Assembly: GCF_000720765.1 (NCBI RefSeq)
Contig: NZ_JODC01000009.1
Coordinates: forward strand, 1 to 64,000
DNA length: 64,000 bases
Origin: Streptomyces sp. NRRL S-646
Lineage (GTDB): Bacteria > Actinomycetota > Actinomycetes > Streptomycetales > Streptomycetaceae
Direction of reading: 5' to 3'
The translations under genes were made by a program, and so were the position numbers. Below are positions 7,306-17,149 of the stretch, piece by piece; positions within the stretch are counted from its first letter, which is position 1; each line of letters begins with the position of its first letter. The notes beneath the pieces were generated by a model. The model was not told the DNA's origin. It ran no database searches and saw nothing but the letters and a program-made list of their open reading frames with translations.

Positions 7306-9252
7306 ATGAGCGTTGACGGGCGGGACGAGCCACTGGGTGACGGTGACGCGGAGGCCGGTGGTTCGCCGCAGGTGCCGAGTCAGGGCGGGCCGGGCGGACG
7401 GGCGGGTGTCCCGCGCGGCGGCGGCCGCCCGGAGACCGTCATCCCTCCGCAGGGCGGCGAGCCGGTCGAGCCCGTCGAGGGCAGTGTCCCGGCGCAGCGC
7501 GACCGGCGGGAGGACGGCGTCCTGCCGCCGCCCAGGGACCTGCCGCCCTCCGACGCCGACCTGATCGGGCGGATGCGCTCGGGCGACGACACGGCGTACG
7601 AGGAGCTGTACCGGCGCCACGCGGACGCGGTGCGGCGCTACGCCCGCACCTGCTGCCGTGACGCCCACACCGCGGACGACCTCACCGCCGAGGTCTTCGC
7701 CCGCATGCTCCAGGCGGTGCGCGGCGGCCACGGCCCCGAGCACGCCGTACGCGCGTATCTGCTCACCACCGTCCGGCGCGTGGCCGCGAACTGGACGAAG
7801 TCCGCGAAGCGGGAGCAACTGGTCGACGACTTCGCGGTGTTCGCGGCGCAGGCCGCGCGCTCCTCCGAGGTGTCGGACGACGACACACTCGACCTCGGCG
7901 CAGATGTGCGCGCGATGCACGAGGCCGAGCAGTCCATGGCCATGCAGGCCTTCCGGTCGCTGCCGGAGCGCTGGCAGGCCGTGCTGTGGCACACCGAGGT
8001 CGAGGACGAGTCGCCGAGCGAGGTCGCCACGCTCTTCGGTCTTGACGCCAACGGCACTCGGGTGCTCGCCAGCCGCGCCCGCGAGGGCCTCAAGCAGGCC
8101 TACCTCCAGGCCCACGTCAGCGCCACGCTCACCGACGACGAGGAGTGCGCCCGCTACGCCGACCGGCTCGGCGCCTACGCCCGCGGCGGACTGCGCACGC
8201 GTGCCGAGCGTGGGCTGCGCAAGCACCTGGAGGAGTGCGCCAAGTGCCGGCTGGCCGCGGGCCAGATCAAGGAAGTCGCCAGCGGTATCCCGGGCGTCGT
8301 GCCGGTCGCGGTCATCGGCTGGTTCGGTGCCGCCGGGTACGCCAAGGTGGCCGCGCTCATCGCGGGCGGTACCGGAGCCGGCGCGGCGGGCGCCGCGGGT
8401 GCGGCCGCCGCGGCGAGCGGCGGCTCCTCCAGCGGGGCGGGCGCCGGTGGCGCGGCGGCCTCCGAGGGGCTGGGTGCGCCCGCGAAGATCGGCATCGCCG
8501 CCGGTGTCCTCGCCGCGGCGGGTGTGGCAGTGGCCCTCGCGATGTCCGGGAGCGACACCCCGGTCCGGAAGCCGGACGCGAAGCCACCCGCCTCGGCGCC
8601 GGCCGTCCGGCCCGAGTCGCCCAAGCCGATCCCACCGAAGGAGAAGTCCGAGCCGAAGCCGCCGGTGATCGTGCGCGCGGCGGCCCCCGGGTCTGCTCCG
8701 ACCCCGACTCCCCGGCCGAAGGCCACCCCGCCCCCCACCCCCAGGCCGAAACCCACACCGAAGCCCACACCGAAGCCCACGCCGACGCCCACACCCACCC
8801 CGACTCCGCCGCCGGTTCCGGCCGTCTACCAGTGGAGCGGACTGTCGTACAACCTCGGCGGCGACGGCACCAAGCCCGAGATGCGGCTCGGCGAGAGCAG
8901 CTGGGTGTGGCAGCGGTACGGCATGGCGATCGCCGGCAAGCAGTACGTGCACGGCGTGACCGTGCACGGCGAGTCCTCCGTCACCGTCGACCTCAACCGC
9001 ACCTGCTCCGCCTACGACGCCGTGGTCGGCGTCGACGACATGACCCTGGGGCTCGGCCGGGTCTACTTCTCCGTCTACGCCGACGGCGTCCGGCTGTGGC
9101 AGTCCGGGATGGTCCAGGCAAGCCACCCGGCGGTCCCGGTCCATGTGAACCTCGCCGGGCACCGGACCGTACGGCTGGTCGTGCAGCCGCAGAGCAGCTT
9201 CGACTCCCTGACGCTCGCGGACTGGGCCGATTCGAAGTTCACCTGCTCATAG
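7306..9252 (+). CDS. Membrane-anchored ECF-type sigma factor with fused zinc-finger, TM helix and NPCBM-like sensor
   Basis: 648 residues. After a disordered N-terminus come sigma region 2 (about 85-150; DADLIGRMRSGDDTAYEELYRRHADAVRRYA, DDLTAEVFARM) and region 4 (about 205-265; RSLPERWQAVLWHTEVEDESPSEVATLFG). A zinc-finger anti-sigma-like motif (CARYADRL ... HLEECAKC) follows, then Gly/Ala-rich sequence, one membrane helix (KIGIAAGVLAAAGVAVALAM, about 395-415) and a Pro/Lys/Thr-repeat linker. The C-terminal 140 residues (YQWSGLSYNLGG ... VHGVTVHGESSVTVDLNRTC) resemble an NPCBM carbohydrate-binding module. Sigma, anti-sigma and an outside sensor thus sit in one chain, as in the ECF53-type architecture I recall. 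Activation presumably needs proteolytic release. ATG 7306 follows GGGGG. Confidence 0.85.
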   Translation: MSVDGRDEPLGDGDAEAGGSPQVPSQGGPGGRAGVPRGGGRPETVIPPQGGEPVEPVEGSVPAQRDRREDGVLPPPRDLPPSDADLIGRMRSGDDTAYEELYRRHADAVRRYARTCCRDAHTADDLTAEVFARMLQAVRGGHGPEHAVRAYLLTTVRRVAANWTKSAKREQLVDDFAVFAAQAARSSEVSDDDTLDLGADVRAMHEAEQSMAMQAFRSLPERWQAVLWHTEVEDESPSEVATLFGLDANGTRVLASRAREGLKQAYLQAHVSATLTDDEECARYADRLGAYARGGLRTRAERGLRKHLEECAKCRLAAGQIKEVASGIPGVVPVAVIGWFGAAGYAKVAALIAGGTGAGAAGAAGAAAAASGGSSSGAGAGGAAASEGLGAPAKIGIAAGVLAAAGVAVALAMSGSDTPVRKPDAKPPASAPAVRPESPKPIPPKEKSEPKPPVIVRAAAPGSAPTPTPRPKATPPPTPRPKPTPKPTPKPTPTPTPTPTPPPVPAVYQWSGLSYNLGGDGTKPEMRLGESSWVWQRYGMAIAGKQYVHGVTVHGESSVTVDLNRTCSAYDAVVGVDDMTLGLGRVYFSVYADGVRLWQSGMVQASHPAVPVHVNLAGHRTVRLVVQPQSSFDSLTLADWADSKFTCS

Positions 9253-9279
9253 CGTCGTACCGCTGCGGTTCGGTTCCGG

Positions 9280-12200
9280 CTACGGGAGCGGCTCGGCAGG
9301 GTGTCTGCGCAGGGCCTCGCCGAGTTCGGCGAGGAGATCGTCGGCGGCCAGGGCGGCGCCCCGGGTGGACTCCGCCTCGTACTCCTCGGCGCACAGCGCG
9401 GCGCGGGCGGCGGCCTCGGCCCGCTCGGCCTTGGCGCGCTCCGGCATGAGGCGCGGTCCGCCGCCGCGCAAGTCCTGCGCGGCGGCGAGCAGGCGGACCG
9501 CGCGCGGATGGTCCCCGAGGTCGGACAGCAGGACGGCCGCGCCGTCCACGAGGGTCGCCGTGACCACGTCGGCACAGCGCCGCTCCACCGCCTCACGGAC
9601 GGTGTCGGCCAGCTTCGGCAGTCCGTACGCCGGGCCCGACTCGGCGACCGTCACCAGAGCGTCGATCGCGTTCAGCAGCACCAGGAACTGGGGCGGAGGC
9701 GTGCCGCGTCCGATCTCCGCGCGAGCCGCCTCGTGCAGCGCGCGGGCACGGGCCGTGTCCCTCTCGTCCAGCGCGAGCTGGGCGCGCATCAGCAGGACGA
9801 ACGCCCTGGAGTCCGGTACGCCGTAGCGGTCGGCGGCGGCGGTCGCCTCGTCCAGCCCGCTGACCGCGGCCGCGCGGTCGCCCGCCCGGTAGGCGATCTC
9901 GGCCAGCCGGGCCAGCAGGAACGGTGTCTCGGCGTACGCGCCCACCTCGTAGGCGAGCCGCAGCGCCTCCTCGTACTCGCCCTCGGCCTCCCCCAGGCGG
10001 CTCCTGGCCATCGCCGCCTCACCTGCCGCACTGCACACCTGGGCCCGCATCCAGCGGTCGCCGACGCGCCGACTCAACGCCCGGAGCTCCGCGAGGTCCT
10101 CGTCCACGCCCTCCATGCCGCCCGGTGAGTCGACGGCCGTGTGCGTACGGAACATCAGGGCGACGCCGACCGCCCAGTCGTCGCCGTGGGCACGGCAGTT
10201 GGCGACGGAGACGTCCAGGGCGGCTCGGACGTCCTGCGCGCTGTCCAGGACGAAGGTGGTGAACGGCCAGACGAGCCCCGGCATACGGGCCGCCTCAGGA
10301 CCGCCTCGCTCGAAGAATTCCCGCAGCCGGCCGACGTACCGACGCAGCCGGTCGTCCAGCAGCTCGTCCATCGGTTGGGTGTCCGACTTCATGAACAGAT
10401 GCAGCATGCGCAGGTTCATGCGGAGGGTGTGGTGGGGGTGGTGTGCTTCGGCGTGGGGGGCTGCGAGGTAGACGTCTACGGGGTCGAGGGGGTCTACGGG
10501 GTCGATGGGGTTGGTGGGGTTGGTGCAGGCTGCGGGGAGTGCGGCCTGGGAAGCGGGTTTTCTGTCCAGCCCGGCGCCCAGGCGGAGGATCTGGTCCAGC
10601 CAGGACTCGGCCTCGTGGCGGTAGTTGCGCAGCCACCAGAACCAGCCCATGGACAGGGCGAGGGCGGCGGCCTCCGGCTCGGCGCCCGCGGTGAGGGCAC
10701 GGTGGAGGGCGGCGCGGATGTTGTCCAACTCGGCCTCCAGGCGGGAGATCCACGGGAGTTGGTCCGCGGAACGGAGGAGGGGGTCGGCCTCCTCCACGAG
10801 CGCGCGCACCCACGCGCTGTGCCGGCGCTCGGCCGCGGCGCGCAGTTCGGGGGTCTCGGCGGCGCGCTCCGCGGCGTACTCGTGGATGGTCTCCAGCATG
10901 CGGTAGCGCATGCCGCCGGAGCCGGTCCCGTCGTTCGGCGTCTCGGCCGGGGTGGCCACGATCAGGGACTTGTCGACGAGCGCGCCGACGAGATCGGTCG
11001 CGGGGCCGGTGCACACGGCCTCCGCCGCCGCGAGGTCCCAGCCGCCGGCGAACACGGAGACCTCGCGCAGCACCGTGCGCTCGCGCTCGTCGAGGAGTTC
11101 CCAGGACCAGTCGACGACCGCGCGCAGGGTCTGCTGGCGGGGCAGGACCGTACGACTTCCGGAGGTGAGGAGGCGGAAGCGGTCGTCGAGGCGGTCGGCG
11201 ATCTGGCGGGGCGTGAGCAGCCGGAGCCGGGCCGCGGCCAGTTCGATGGCGAGCGGCAGGCCGTCCAGGCGGCGGCAGATCTCCTCCACCGCCGCGCGGT
11301 CGCGGAGCACGGCGGCCGCGTCGGGACGGACTGCGGAGGCGCGCTCCTCGAAGAGGCGGTGCGCCTGGTCGAGGACGAGGGGTTCGACCGGGCGCACGGA
11401 CTCGCCGGGGACGCCCAGGGGTTCACGGCTGGTGGCGAGGATCGTGAGGCCGGGGCAGCGGGTGAGCAGTGTCTCGGCGAGGGCTGCCGCTGCTTCGATG
11501 ACATGTTCGCAGTTGTCAAGGATCAGGAGTTGGCTGCGCGGGGCGCAGTACTCGACGAGCAGGGCGAGGGGGTCGTCCTGCGGGGCCGTCAGCTCGGTGG
11601 CCATCAGCACGGTCTCGCGCAGACCGAGCGCGCTGACCACCGCGCCGGGCACCGCCTCCGGGCGGTCCAGCAGTGCCAGTTCGACCAGCCACGCCTGGGG
11701 GAGCCCGGCGGCGGCCTCCTCGGCGAGGCGGGTCTTTCCGGAGCCGCCCGGACCGGTGAGGGTGACGAGCCTTGCCCTGTGCAATTCGGAACGGATGGCG
11801 TCGAGTTCTGGTTCCCGGCCCACGAAAGAGGTAAGGCGGGGACGGATGTTGCCGGTGCGGGTGGGGGGTTCGGGTTGGGCGGGCGTGGAGGTGGGGGTGG
11901 GGGTGAGGGTGGGCGTGCGATGTGGTGCTGTCGTCGGGGTGAGCAGTTCCCTGTGCAGGGCGCGTAGTTGGGGGCCCGGGTCGGTGCCGAGGCCATCGGC
12001 GAGGGAGCGGCGGGCGGTCTCGTATGCGGCGAGGGCGTCGGCCGGGCGGCCCGTGTCGCGCAGGGCGCGGATGAGGAGGGCGTGCAGCGGTTCGTCGTAC
12101 GGGTGCGCCGCGGTCAGTTCCTTCAGGTGCGGTACGGCGGCGTGGGCGCGGCCGAGGTGCAGGTCCGCGTCGATGCGGGCCCTTGTCGCCTCGCGGTGGA

Positions 12201-12648
12201 GCGCGTCGGGGCGGGTGGCGGCGAGGCGGTCCGGGAGGTCGGCGAGGGCGGGGCCGCGGTACAGGGCGAGGGCCCTGTCCAGGGTGTGTGCGGCGGTGTG
12301 CGGGTCGCCGTGGTCGAGGGCTGTTGTGCCCTGGCGTACCAGTCGTTCGAAGACGAACAGGTCTACGTCGTCCTGGGTTGCATCGAGGCGGTAGCCGCCG
12401 GGGGCGGAGGTGATGCTCTGCCTGCCCAGGGTGCGGCGGAGGCGGGCTATGAGGGCCTGGAGGGCGCCGGGGGCGTCCTGGGGTGGGGTGTCCGACCAGA
12501 CCTCGTCGATGAGGGTGTCGGTGGTGGTGACCCGGCCTGGGCGTAGGGCGAGGGCGGTGAGGAGGGTGCGGAGGCGTTGGCCGGGGATGGGTAGGGCGGT
12601 GCCGTGGTCGTCCTCTGCATGGGTGACGCCCAGGATTCTGTACCGCAC
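9280..12648 (-). CDS. AfsR/SARP-like regulator with BTAD, NB-ARC ATPase and TPR-like tail
   Basis: 1122 residues. The OmpR-like winged helix (1-95; LRTLLTALALRPGRVTTTDTLIDEVW) and bacterial transcriptional activator domain (about 95-245) are followed by a Pro/Thr-rich linker. The NB-ARC-type ATPase has Walker A GPGGSGKTRLAEEAA (about 295) and Walker B LLILDNCEHV (about 380), then LPLAIELAAARLRLL. The C-terminal half is helical and TPR-like. This is the AfsR/large SARP layout of a signal-transducing ATPase activating transcription; targets cannot be inferred here. The segment NPTNPIDPVDPLDPVDVYL (about 700) is a short low-complexity repeat encoded by GGGGTCGAGGGGGTCTAC-type units. GTG start at 12648. 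It is convergent with the sigma gene, 27 bp apart. Confidence 0.88.
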   Translation of the reverse strand: MRYRILGVTHAEDDHGTALPIPGQRLRTLLTALALRPGRVTTTDTLIDEVWSDTPPQDAPGALQALIARLRRTLGRQSITSAPGGYRLDATQDDVDLFVFERLVRQGTTALDHGDPHTAAHTLDRALALYRGPALADLPDRLAATRPDALHREATRARIDADLHLGRAHAAVPHLKELTAAHPYDEPLHALLIRALRDTGRPADALAAYETARRSLADGLGTDPGPQLRALHRELLTPTTAPHRTPTLTPTPTSTPAQPEPPTRTGNIRPRLTSFVGREPELDAIRSELHRARLVTLTGPGGSGKTRLAEEAAAGLPQAWLVELALLDRPEAVPGAVVSALGLRETVLMATELTAPQDDPLALLVEYCAPRSQLLILDNCEHVIEAAAALAETLLTRCPGLTILATSREPLGVPGESVRPVEPLVLDQAHRLFEERASAVRPDAAAVLRDRAAVEEICRRLDGLPLAIELAAARLRLLTPRQIADRLDDRFRLLTSGSRTVLPRQQTLRAVVDWSWELLDERERTVLREVSVFAGGWDLAAAEAVCTGPATDLVGALVDKSLIVATPAETPNDGTGSGGMRYRMLETIHEYAAERAAETPELRAAAERRHSAWVRALVEEADPLLRSADQLPWISRLEAELDNIRAALHRALTAGAEPEAAALALSMGWFWWLRNYRHEAESWLDQILRLGAGLDRKPASQAALPAACTNPTNPIDPVDPLDPVDVYLAAPHAEAHHPHHTLRMNLRMLHLFMKSDTQPMDELLDDRLRRYVGRLREFFERGGPEAARMPGLVWPFTTFVLDSAQDVRAALDVSVANCRAHGDDWAVGVALMFRTHTAVDSPGGMEGVDEDLAELRALSRRVGDRWMRAQVCSAAGEAAMARSRLGEAEGEYEEALRLAYEVGAYAETPFLLARLAEIAYRAGDRAAAVSGLDEATAAADRYGVPDSRAFVLLMRAQLALDERDTARARALHEAARAEIGRGTPPPQFLVLLNAIDALVTVAESGPAYGLPKLADTVREAVERRCADVVTATLVDGAAVLLSDLGDHPRAVRLLAAAQDLRGGGPRLMPERAKAERAEAAARAALCAEEYEAESTRGAALAADDLLAELGEALRRHPAEPLP

Positions 12649-12740
12649 CAGGTCATTGTCGCTGGGGGTTGGGGGTGGGGCACGTGGTTTGTGGGGGCCG
12701 GGGTTTCGGGGGTCGGTGCGGGTGGGGGCGCCGGGGTGTT

Positions 12741-12800
12741 CTTCGCCCCCGCCGCCCCTACCCGTCCCGTCCCCAGGGGCTCCGCCCCTTCAACCCCGCG
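12741..12800. repeat. Partial, diverged copy of the 18415-type dispersed repeat
   Basis: CGCCCCCGCCGCCCCTACCC followed by GTCCCGTCCCCAGGGGCTCCGCCCC matches the left half of the complete copies at 18415 and 29860. The right half, which should hold CTCAAACGCCGGACGGGCTG, is missing or diverged. It lies downstream of the asparagine-synthase-like gene, i.e. beyond its 3' end on the minus strand. Confidence 0.6.
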
Positions 12801-12850
12801 GACCGGCGGCTGGAAAGGTCCGCCCCGTCAGGGGCACCGACGGCTTCGGC

Positions 12851-14953
12851 TCACGCCACACCCGCTCCCCCGCCAGATGCCAGTGCGCCCCTCCGGGGTG
12901 TGATGCCCGCCGGTACTGCTCTCTGGCGGGCGGGGGTGCCTGTCCAGCAGGTTCCTCGGCGGGAGAGTAGGCGGCGTAGCCAGAGTTCCAGGGAGACCAG
13001 GTCTGCCAGGCCGTCGAGGGGGAGGGGTTCGCCTGCTGCCGCTGCGCGCAGGGCCTTGCGGACGACTCGGGCCTCCACCAGGCCCGCCTCCGCCAGCAGG
13101 GGGGTGCCGAACAGGGCCATCAGGGAGTCCGCGGCGACGCGGAGGCCCGTGCGGGCCGCTACCGCTGCCGAGGCGTGGGAAGGGGCGCCCCAGCCGGGTG
13201 GGAGGTCGCTCACGCCTGCGCCTTCCAGGACCGTGCGGAGGATCGCGGCGCGCGCACCCGGCTGGACGCGCAGCGCCTCGGGCAGGGCGCGGCAGGCGCG
13301 GACCACCTGGTTGTCCAGGAACGGCGCGTGCAGGCGTTGGGAGCGGATCTCGGCTGCTTGTTCCAGGATGCGCAGGTCTGCTGCGTGGCGGGCCAGGGCT
13401 GCGCGTGCACGGTAGTCGCCCGGGCGCTGGGCCGGGCCTACGGCCGCGCGGCTCGTCGACGCCTGCAGGCGAACCGATACTTCAGCAAGGGCCTCGCCGG
13501 TCAGCCAGCGGGCCGCCGGGCCCGGTCTGGCCCAGGTGAGGGCGGCGAGGGACGCGCCGACAGCGCCGCCCGGCTCGTCGAAGCGGCGCTGCAGGAGGCG
13601 TTCGGCGAGGAGGTCGAGGCCCGCCCGGTACGGGGTCCTCGACAGTTTCCGGGCCGCGCCGTACACGCGTGCGGGGACCATGACCGAGCCGTCCGCCTTC
13701 GCGAGTGCCGCGACGGGGCGGACCAGGTGGCGGCGTTTGCGGTCCATCAGGAGGTCGGCCAGACGGGCCGGGTGCGCGTCCAGGACCTGGCGGGCGCCGT
13801 AGCCGGTGAAGTGGTCCGCGCTGCCTGCGGCCAGGCGGGTGCGGTGGCGGGCCGCCGTCACCAGGGACTGGCCCGGTTCGTCCGTCAGGGGGCCGTCCAG
13901 TTCGGCGTACGGGAGGGACTCCTCGCCCCCCGTCACCACTACGTGGTGCAGGCGGGGGTTGGCGGCCAGGGATCCCGCCCGCTCCAGTTCCGCCTCGCGG
14001 CCGCCGACCGCCAGGTCGTTGAAGGTGACCGCCAGCAGGCGTTCGCCCGCGCCGGTGCCGTGGCCCAGGACCGTGCCCGGCATGCCCGGCAGGCCGGCCG
14101 CCAGCAGGGCGAGCGTCCCGGACGCCGGGCCGCCGGAGAGGTCCGCGCCGATGCCCGCCACCGGCATCCCGCGCGCGGCGCGGCGCTCCGCCGGGCCCAT
14201 GCCCGGGACGGGACCCGGGTCTATGTCGGCGCCCGGGACGTGTCTCGGTGCCGCCAAGCGCGCGCGTACCGCCTCCACCAGCGCGTCGCGCACCGCGTCG
14301 ACCGCGCTGTCCGGGTCCGCCGAGGGCGCCGCCACCGCGAGCGAAGCGACCGCCTCGTAGCCGGCGATCTCACGCGCCCCCGCGCGCAGGATCAGCGCAT
14401 GCCCCGGCGGAATGCGCCGTACGCCGTCGTAGGGCGTGGAGTCGTGCAGCGCGGCCGGTACGTCGGGGGCGGCGAGGAGCGCGGCGAGGTGGCCGAAGTC
14501 GAGATTGGCCTCGATGAGGTCGGCGAGGGGGAGCGCGGCGGTGGCGTAGGCCGTACCGCCCGCCCACGGGGTGTAGAAGACGGGGCGGGGGGCGCCCGCC
14601 AGGTCTCCGCAGACGGTGACCCGGCGGCCGACCTGGACGATCGCCGTGTAGCTGCCCGGCCACGCCGTCAGGTGGCGGAGTGCGCCTCCGCGCGCGGCGA
14701 AGAGACCGACCCGCAGCTGCTCGTCGGACGCCCCGCACGTGCCGAGGACCGCGATCCGGGTCTGGGCGTCGGCCTTCACCACCCGCACCTCGTCGGGCCG
14801 CCAGTCGCCGACCGCCCAGAGCGGGTCCGGGTCTCCCCACAGGAGTTGGGAACCCACCGGGTGCACGGTCTCGCCGTCCTGCCCGGTGGCCCCCGCGGAG
14901 CCGATCTCCGGGGCCCTCGCGGCGGTGCTGCTCCACCCCACCAACCACCGCAT
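12851..14953 (-). CDS. Asparagine-synthase-like protein (class B fold, no Ntn cysteine)
   Basis: 700 residues. The N-terminal third resembles a glutamine amidotransferase (Ntn) fold, but the protein starts MRWLVGWSS and lacks the Cys at position 2 needed for glutaminase activity. The C-terminal half resembles asparagine synthetase B (IPPGHALILRAG; GADLSGGPASGTLALLA as PP-loop-like SGGxxS; SADHFTGYGARQV; LHAPFLDNQVVRACRALPE). It may form an amide from ammonia or an amine, or act as a macrolactam synthetase; the substrate is unknown. I chose ATG 14953 (GGAGG 6 nt upstream) over the longer ORF starting at 15007. No lasso-peptide B or E protein lies nearby. The C-terminal tail after RRLLSRRGTC is low in complexity. 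Confidence 0.8.
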   Translation of the reverse strand: MRWLVGWSSTAARAPEIGSAGATGQDGETVHPVGSQLLWGDPDPLWAVGDWRPDEVRVVKADAQTRIAVLGTCGASDEQLRVGLFAARGGALRHLTAWPGSYTAIVQVGRRVTVCGDLAGAPRPVFYTPWAGGTAYATAALPLADLIEANLDFGHLAALLAAPDVPAALHDSTPYDGVRRIPPGHALILRAGAREIAGYEAVASLAVAAPSADPDSAVDAVRDALVEAVRARLAAPRHVPGADIDPGPVPGMGPAERRAARGMPVAGIGADLSGGPASGTLALLAAGLPGMPGTVLGHGTGAGERLLAVTFNDLAVGGREAELERAGSLAANPRLHHVVVTGGEESLPYAELDGPLTDEPGQSLVTAARHRTRLAAGSADHFTGYGARQVLDAHPARLADLLMDRKRRHLVRPVAALAKADGSVMVPARVYGAARKLSRTPYRAGLDLLAERLLQRRFDEPGGAVGASLAALTWARPGPAARWLTGEALAEVSVRLQASTSRAAVGPAQRPGDYRARAALARHAADLRILEQAAEIRSQRLHAPFLDNQVVRACRALPEALRVQPGARAAILRTVLEGAGVSDLPPGWGAPSHASAAVAARTGLRVAADSLMALFGTPLLAEAGLVEARVVRKALRAAAAGEPLPLDGLADLVSLELWLRRLLSRRGTCWTGTPARQRAVPAGITPRRGALASGGGAGVA

Positions 14954-15636
14954 GGACGCCTCCACAGGCTGTGGACAACCAGTGCACCGTACGAACTGAT
15001 TCACCATGCTGCCATGAAGGGCGCACGCTGGAGGCGTGGTGGAGTCGCTTACAATCCCCGGAGGGCGCTTCGGCGCTCAACTGCCCGTAGGGCCGAACAC
15101 CCGTACCCGACAAGGCGTCTGCGACGCGAATGCGCCCCCGAAATGCTCCCCGAAAACACCCTTCGCGCCCTCAAGTTCCGTGGTGGGAGCGGCAATTACC
15201 CGGGAAGCGAAGGGGCGATTTTCAGCCAAATCGGTGATGGCGGGCCAGGCTTGGACACGCTCCGTACATGCTCTGAGCATCGCATCACCCGCGCGCAGCC
15301 CGGGAGACGGAGTTCGCCCCCCGGGCCCGTCCGCCGCCCGCGGGGATGAAGGCGGCGGTGTCCCCCAGCCCGCTGGATCCAGTACAGCGGGCCGACCCAC
15401 GCACCGCCCATGGAAGCGCTCCCCGCATGGCCGGAGAAGAGCGCACGGACGGGCGCACGGCCACACAGCGGGAGCATGGCGCAACTGCGCGTATCGGACC
15501 CGTACTTCAGTGCGGACCACAATCCCGCCATCCGGAACAATGCCCCTTAACGCTTGGGATGCGGCGAACTACGCTGGGTTTACGAATGCCGCGTGGTTAT
15601 GCCAGCGCGGCAGCCGTCTGTGTCGAGGGGTGGCGC
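14954..15636. other. Divergent intergenic region, no gene recognised
   Basis: About 680 bp between the divergent asparagine-synthase-like gene and the regulator at 15637. Several short ORFs cross it on both strands; none has homology I recognise or a convincing ribosome binding site. I specifically looked for a RiPP-like precursor because of the synthetase next door and found none. Confidence 0.4.
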
Positions 15637-17061
15637 ATGTCCAGGGAGCAACGCGGGCCGAACGAAAAACTCGGCACCGTTCTCGCCCTCGCGGGAATCA
15701 GCAACGCAGGACTCGCGCGTCGCGTCAACGATCTTGGCGCTCAACGCGGGTTGACTCTTCGCTACGACAAGACCTCGGTGGCGCGCTGGGTGTCGAAGGG
15801 CATGGTGCCGCAGGGTGCCGCGCCGCATCTCATCGCCGCCGCGATAGGCCAGAAGCTCGGCCGCCCGGTGCCGCTCCACGAGATCGGCCTGGCGGACGCG
15901 GATCCCGCACCCGAAGTGGGCCTCGCCTTCCCCAGGGACGTAGGACAGGCGGTGCGGTCGGCGACGGAGCTCTACCGTCTCGACCTCGCCGGGCGCCGGG
16001 CCGGCTCCGGCGGCATCTGGCAGTCGCTGGCCGGATCATTCGCAGTAAGCGCATACGCAACGCCCGCCTCACGGTGGCTGATAACACCGGCCGACAGTTC
16101 GGTCGCGCGCGAGGCGAACTCCGCCGACGGCTCGGGCGCACCGCTCAAAGTCGGCCACAGCGATGTGCAGAAGCTGCGGGAGGCCGCCGAGGACGCCCGG
16201 CGCTGGGACTCCAAGTACGGCGGAGGCGACTGGCGTTCGTCGATGGTGCCCGAGTGCCTGCGGGTCGAGGCCGCTCCGCTGCTGCTCGGTGCGTACTCGG
16301 ACGAGGTCGGGCGGGCACTGTTCGGGGCGAGCGCCGAACTGACCCGGCTCGCGGGCTGGATGGCCTTCGACACCGGGCAGCAGGAGGCCGCGCAGCGGTA
16401 CTACATCCAGGCCCTGCGGCTGGCCCGGGCCGCGGCGGATGTGCCCCTCGGGGGGTATGTGCTGGCGTCCATGTCGCTGCAGGCGACCTATCGCGGCTTC
16501 GGCGACGAGGGCGTCGATCTCGCGCAGGCCGCCCTTGAGCGCAACCGGGGTCTGGCGACCGCCCGCACCATGAGTTTCTTCCGGCTCGTCGAGGCACGTG
16601 CGCACGCGCGGGCGGGTGACGCGCAGGCGGCGGGCGCGGCGCTGCGGGCCGCCGAAGGGTGGCTGGAACGGGCCCGTGACGGCGACAATGACCCGTCATG
16701 GCTCGGTTTCTACTCGTACGACCGTTTCGCGGCGGACGCGGCGGAGTGCTACCGCGATCTGAAGGCGCCGCGTCAGGTGCGGCGGTTCACCGAGCAGGCG
16801 CTGTCGAAGCCGACGGAGGAGTTCGTGCGGTCGCACGGGCTGCGGTTGGTGGTTTCGGCGGTGGCCGAGCTGGAGTCCGGCAATCTTGATGCGGCGTGCG
16901 AGCAGGGGGTTCGGGCGGTGGAGGTGGCCGGGCGGATCTCGTCCGCGCGGACCACGGAGTATGTGAAGGATCTTCTGCATCGGCTGGAGCCGTATGGGGA
17001 CGAGCCTCGGGTGGTGGAGTTGCGGGAGCGGGCGCGGCCGTTGTTGATGGCCCCCGCCTGA
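15637..17061 (+). CDS. Conserved Streptomyces regulator with HTH-like N-terminus and TPR-like C-terminus
   Basis: 474 residues. The N-terminus ([28 protein letters not shown] ... [13 protein letters not shown]) looks like a helix-turn-helix of the XRE/phage-repressor type. A middle domain includes [31 protein letters not shown], and the rest is TPR-like ([37 protein letters not shown]). This layout is common in abundant Streptomyces paralogues annotated as regulators or sporulation-associated proteins; I recall the S. coelicolor equivalent being labelled sporulation-associated. ATG 15637 has GAGGGG about 7 nt upstream; longer in-frame starts read through the promoter region. The specific role is unknown. 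Confidence 0.8.
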   Translation: MSREQRGPNEKLGTVLALAGISNAGLARRVNDLGAQRGLTLRYDKTSVARWVSKGMVPQGAAPHLIAAAIGQKLGRPVPLHEIGLADADPAPEVGLAFPRDVGQAVRSATELYRLDLAGRRAGSGGIWQSLAGSFAVSAYATPASRWLITPADSSVAREANSADGSGAPLKVGHSDVQKLREAAEDARRWDSKYGGGDWRSSMVPECLRVEAAPLLLGAYSDEVGRALFGASAELTRLAGWMAFDTGQQEAAQRYYIQALRLARAAADVPLGGYVLASMSLQATYRGFGDEGVDLAQAALERNRGLATARTMSFFRLVEARAHARAGDAQAAGAALRAAEGWLERARDGDNDPSWLGFYSYDRFAADAAECYRDLKAPRQVRRFTEQALSKPTEEFVRSHGLRLVVSAVAELESGNLDAACEQGVRAVEVAGRISSARTTEYVKDLLHRLEPYGDEPRVVELRERARPLLMAPA

Positions 17062-17149
17062 GCCGGGGGGCATTGGAGGGGCTCTTTTCTCCCACGTTTG
17101 AAGTGGTTGTCAGTGGCGCAGTGCACTATCTAGGCGGGAGGTGGTGCAG

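Noticed and set aside
12851..15636. Lasso-peptide cluster around the asparagine-synthase-like gene
   Set aside because: No precursor with a conserved Thr at -2, no B/E protein and no ABC exporter next to it.
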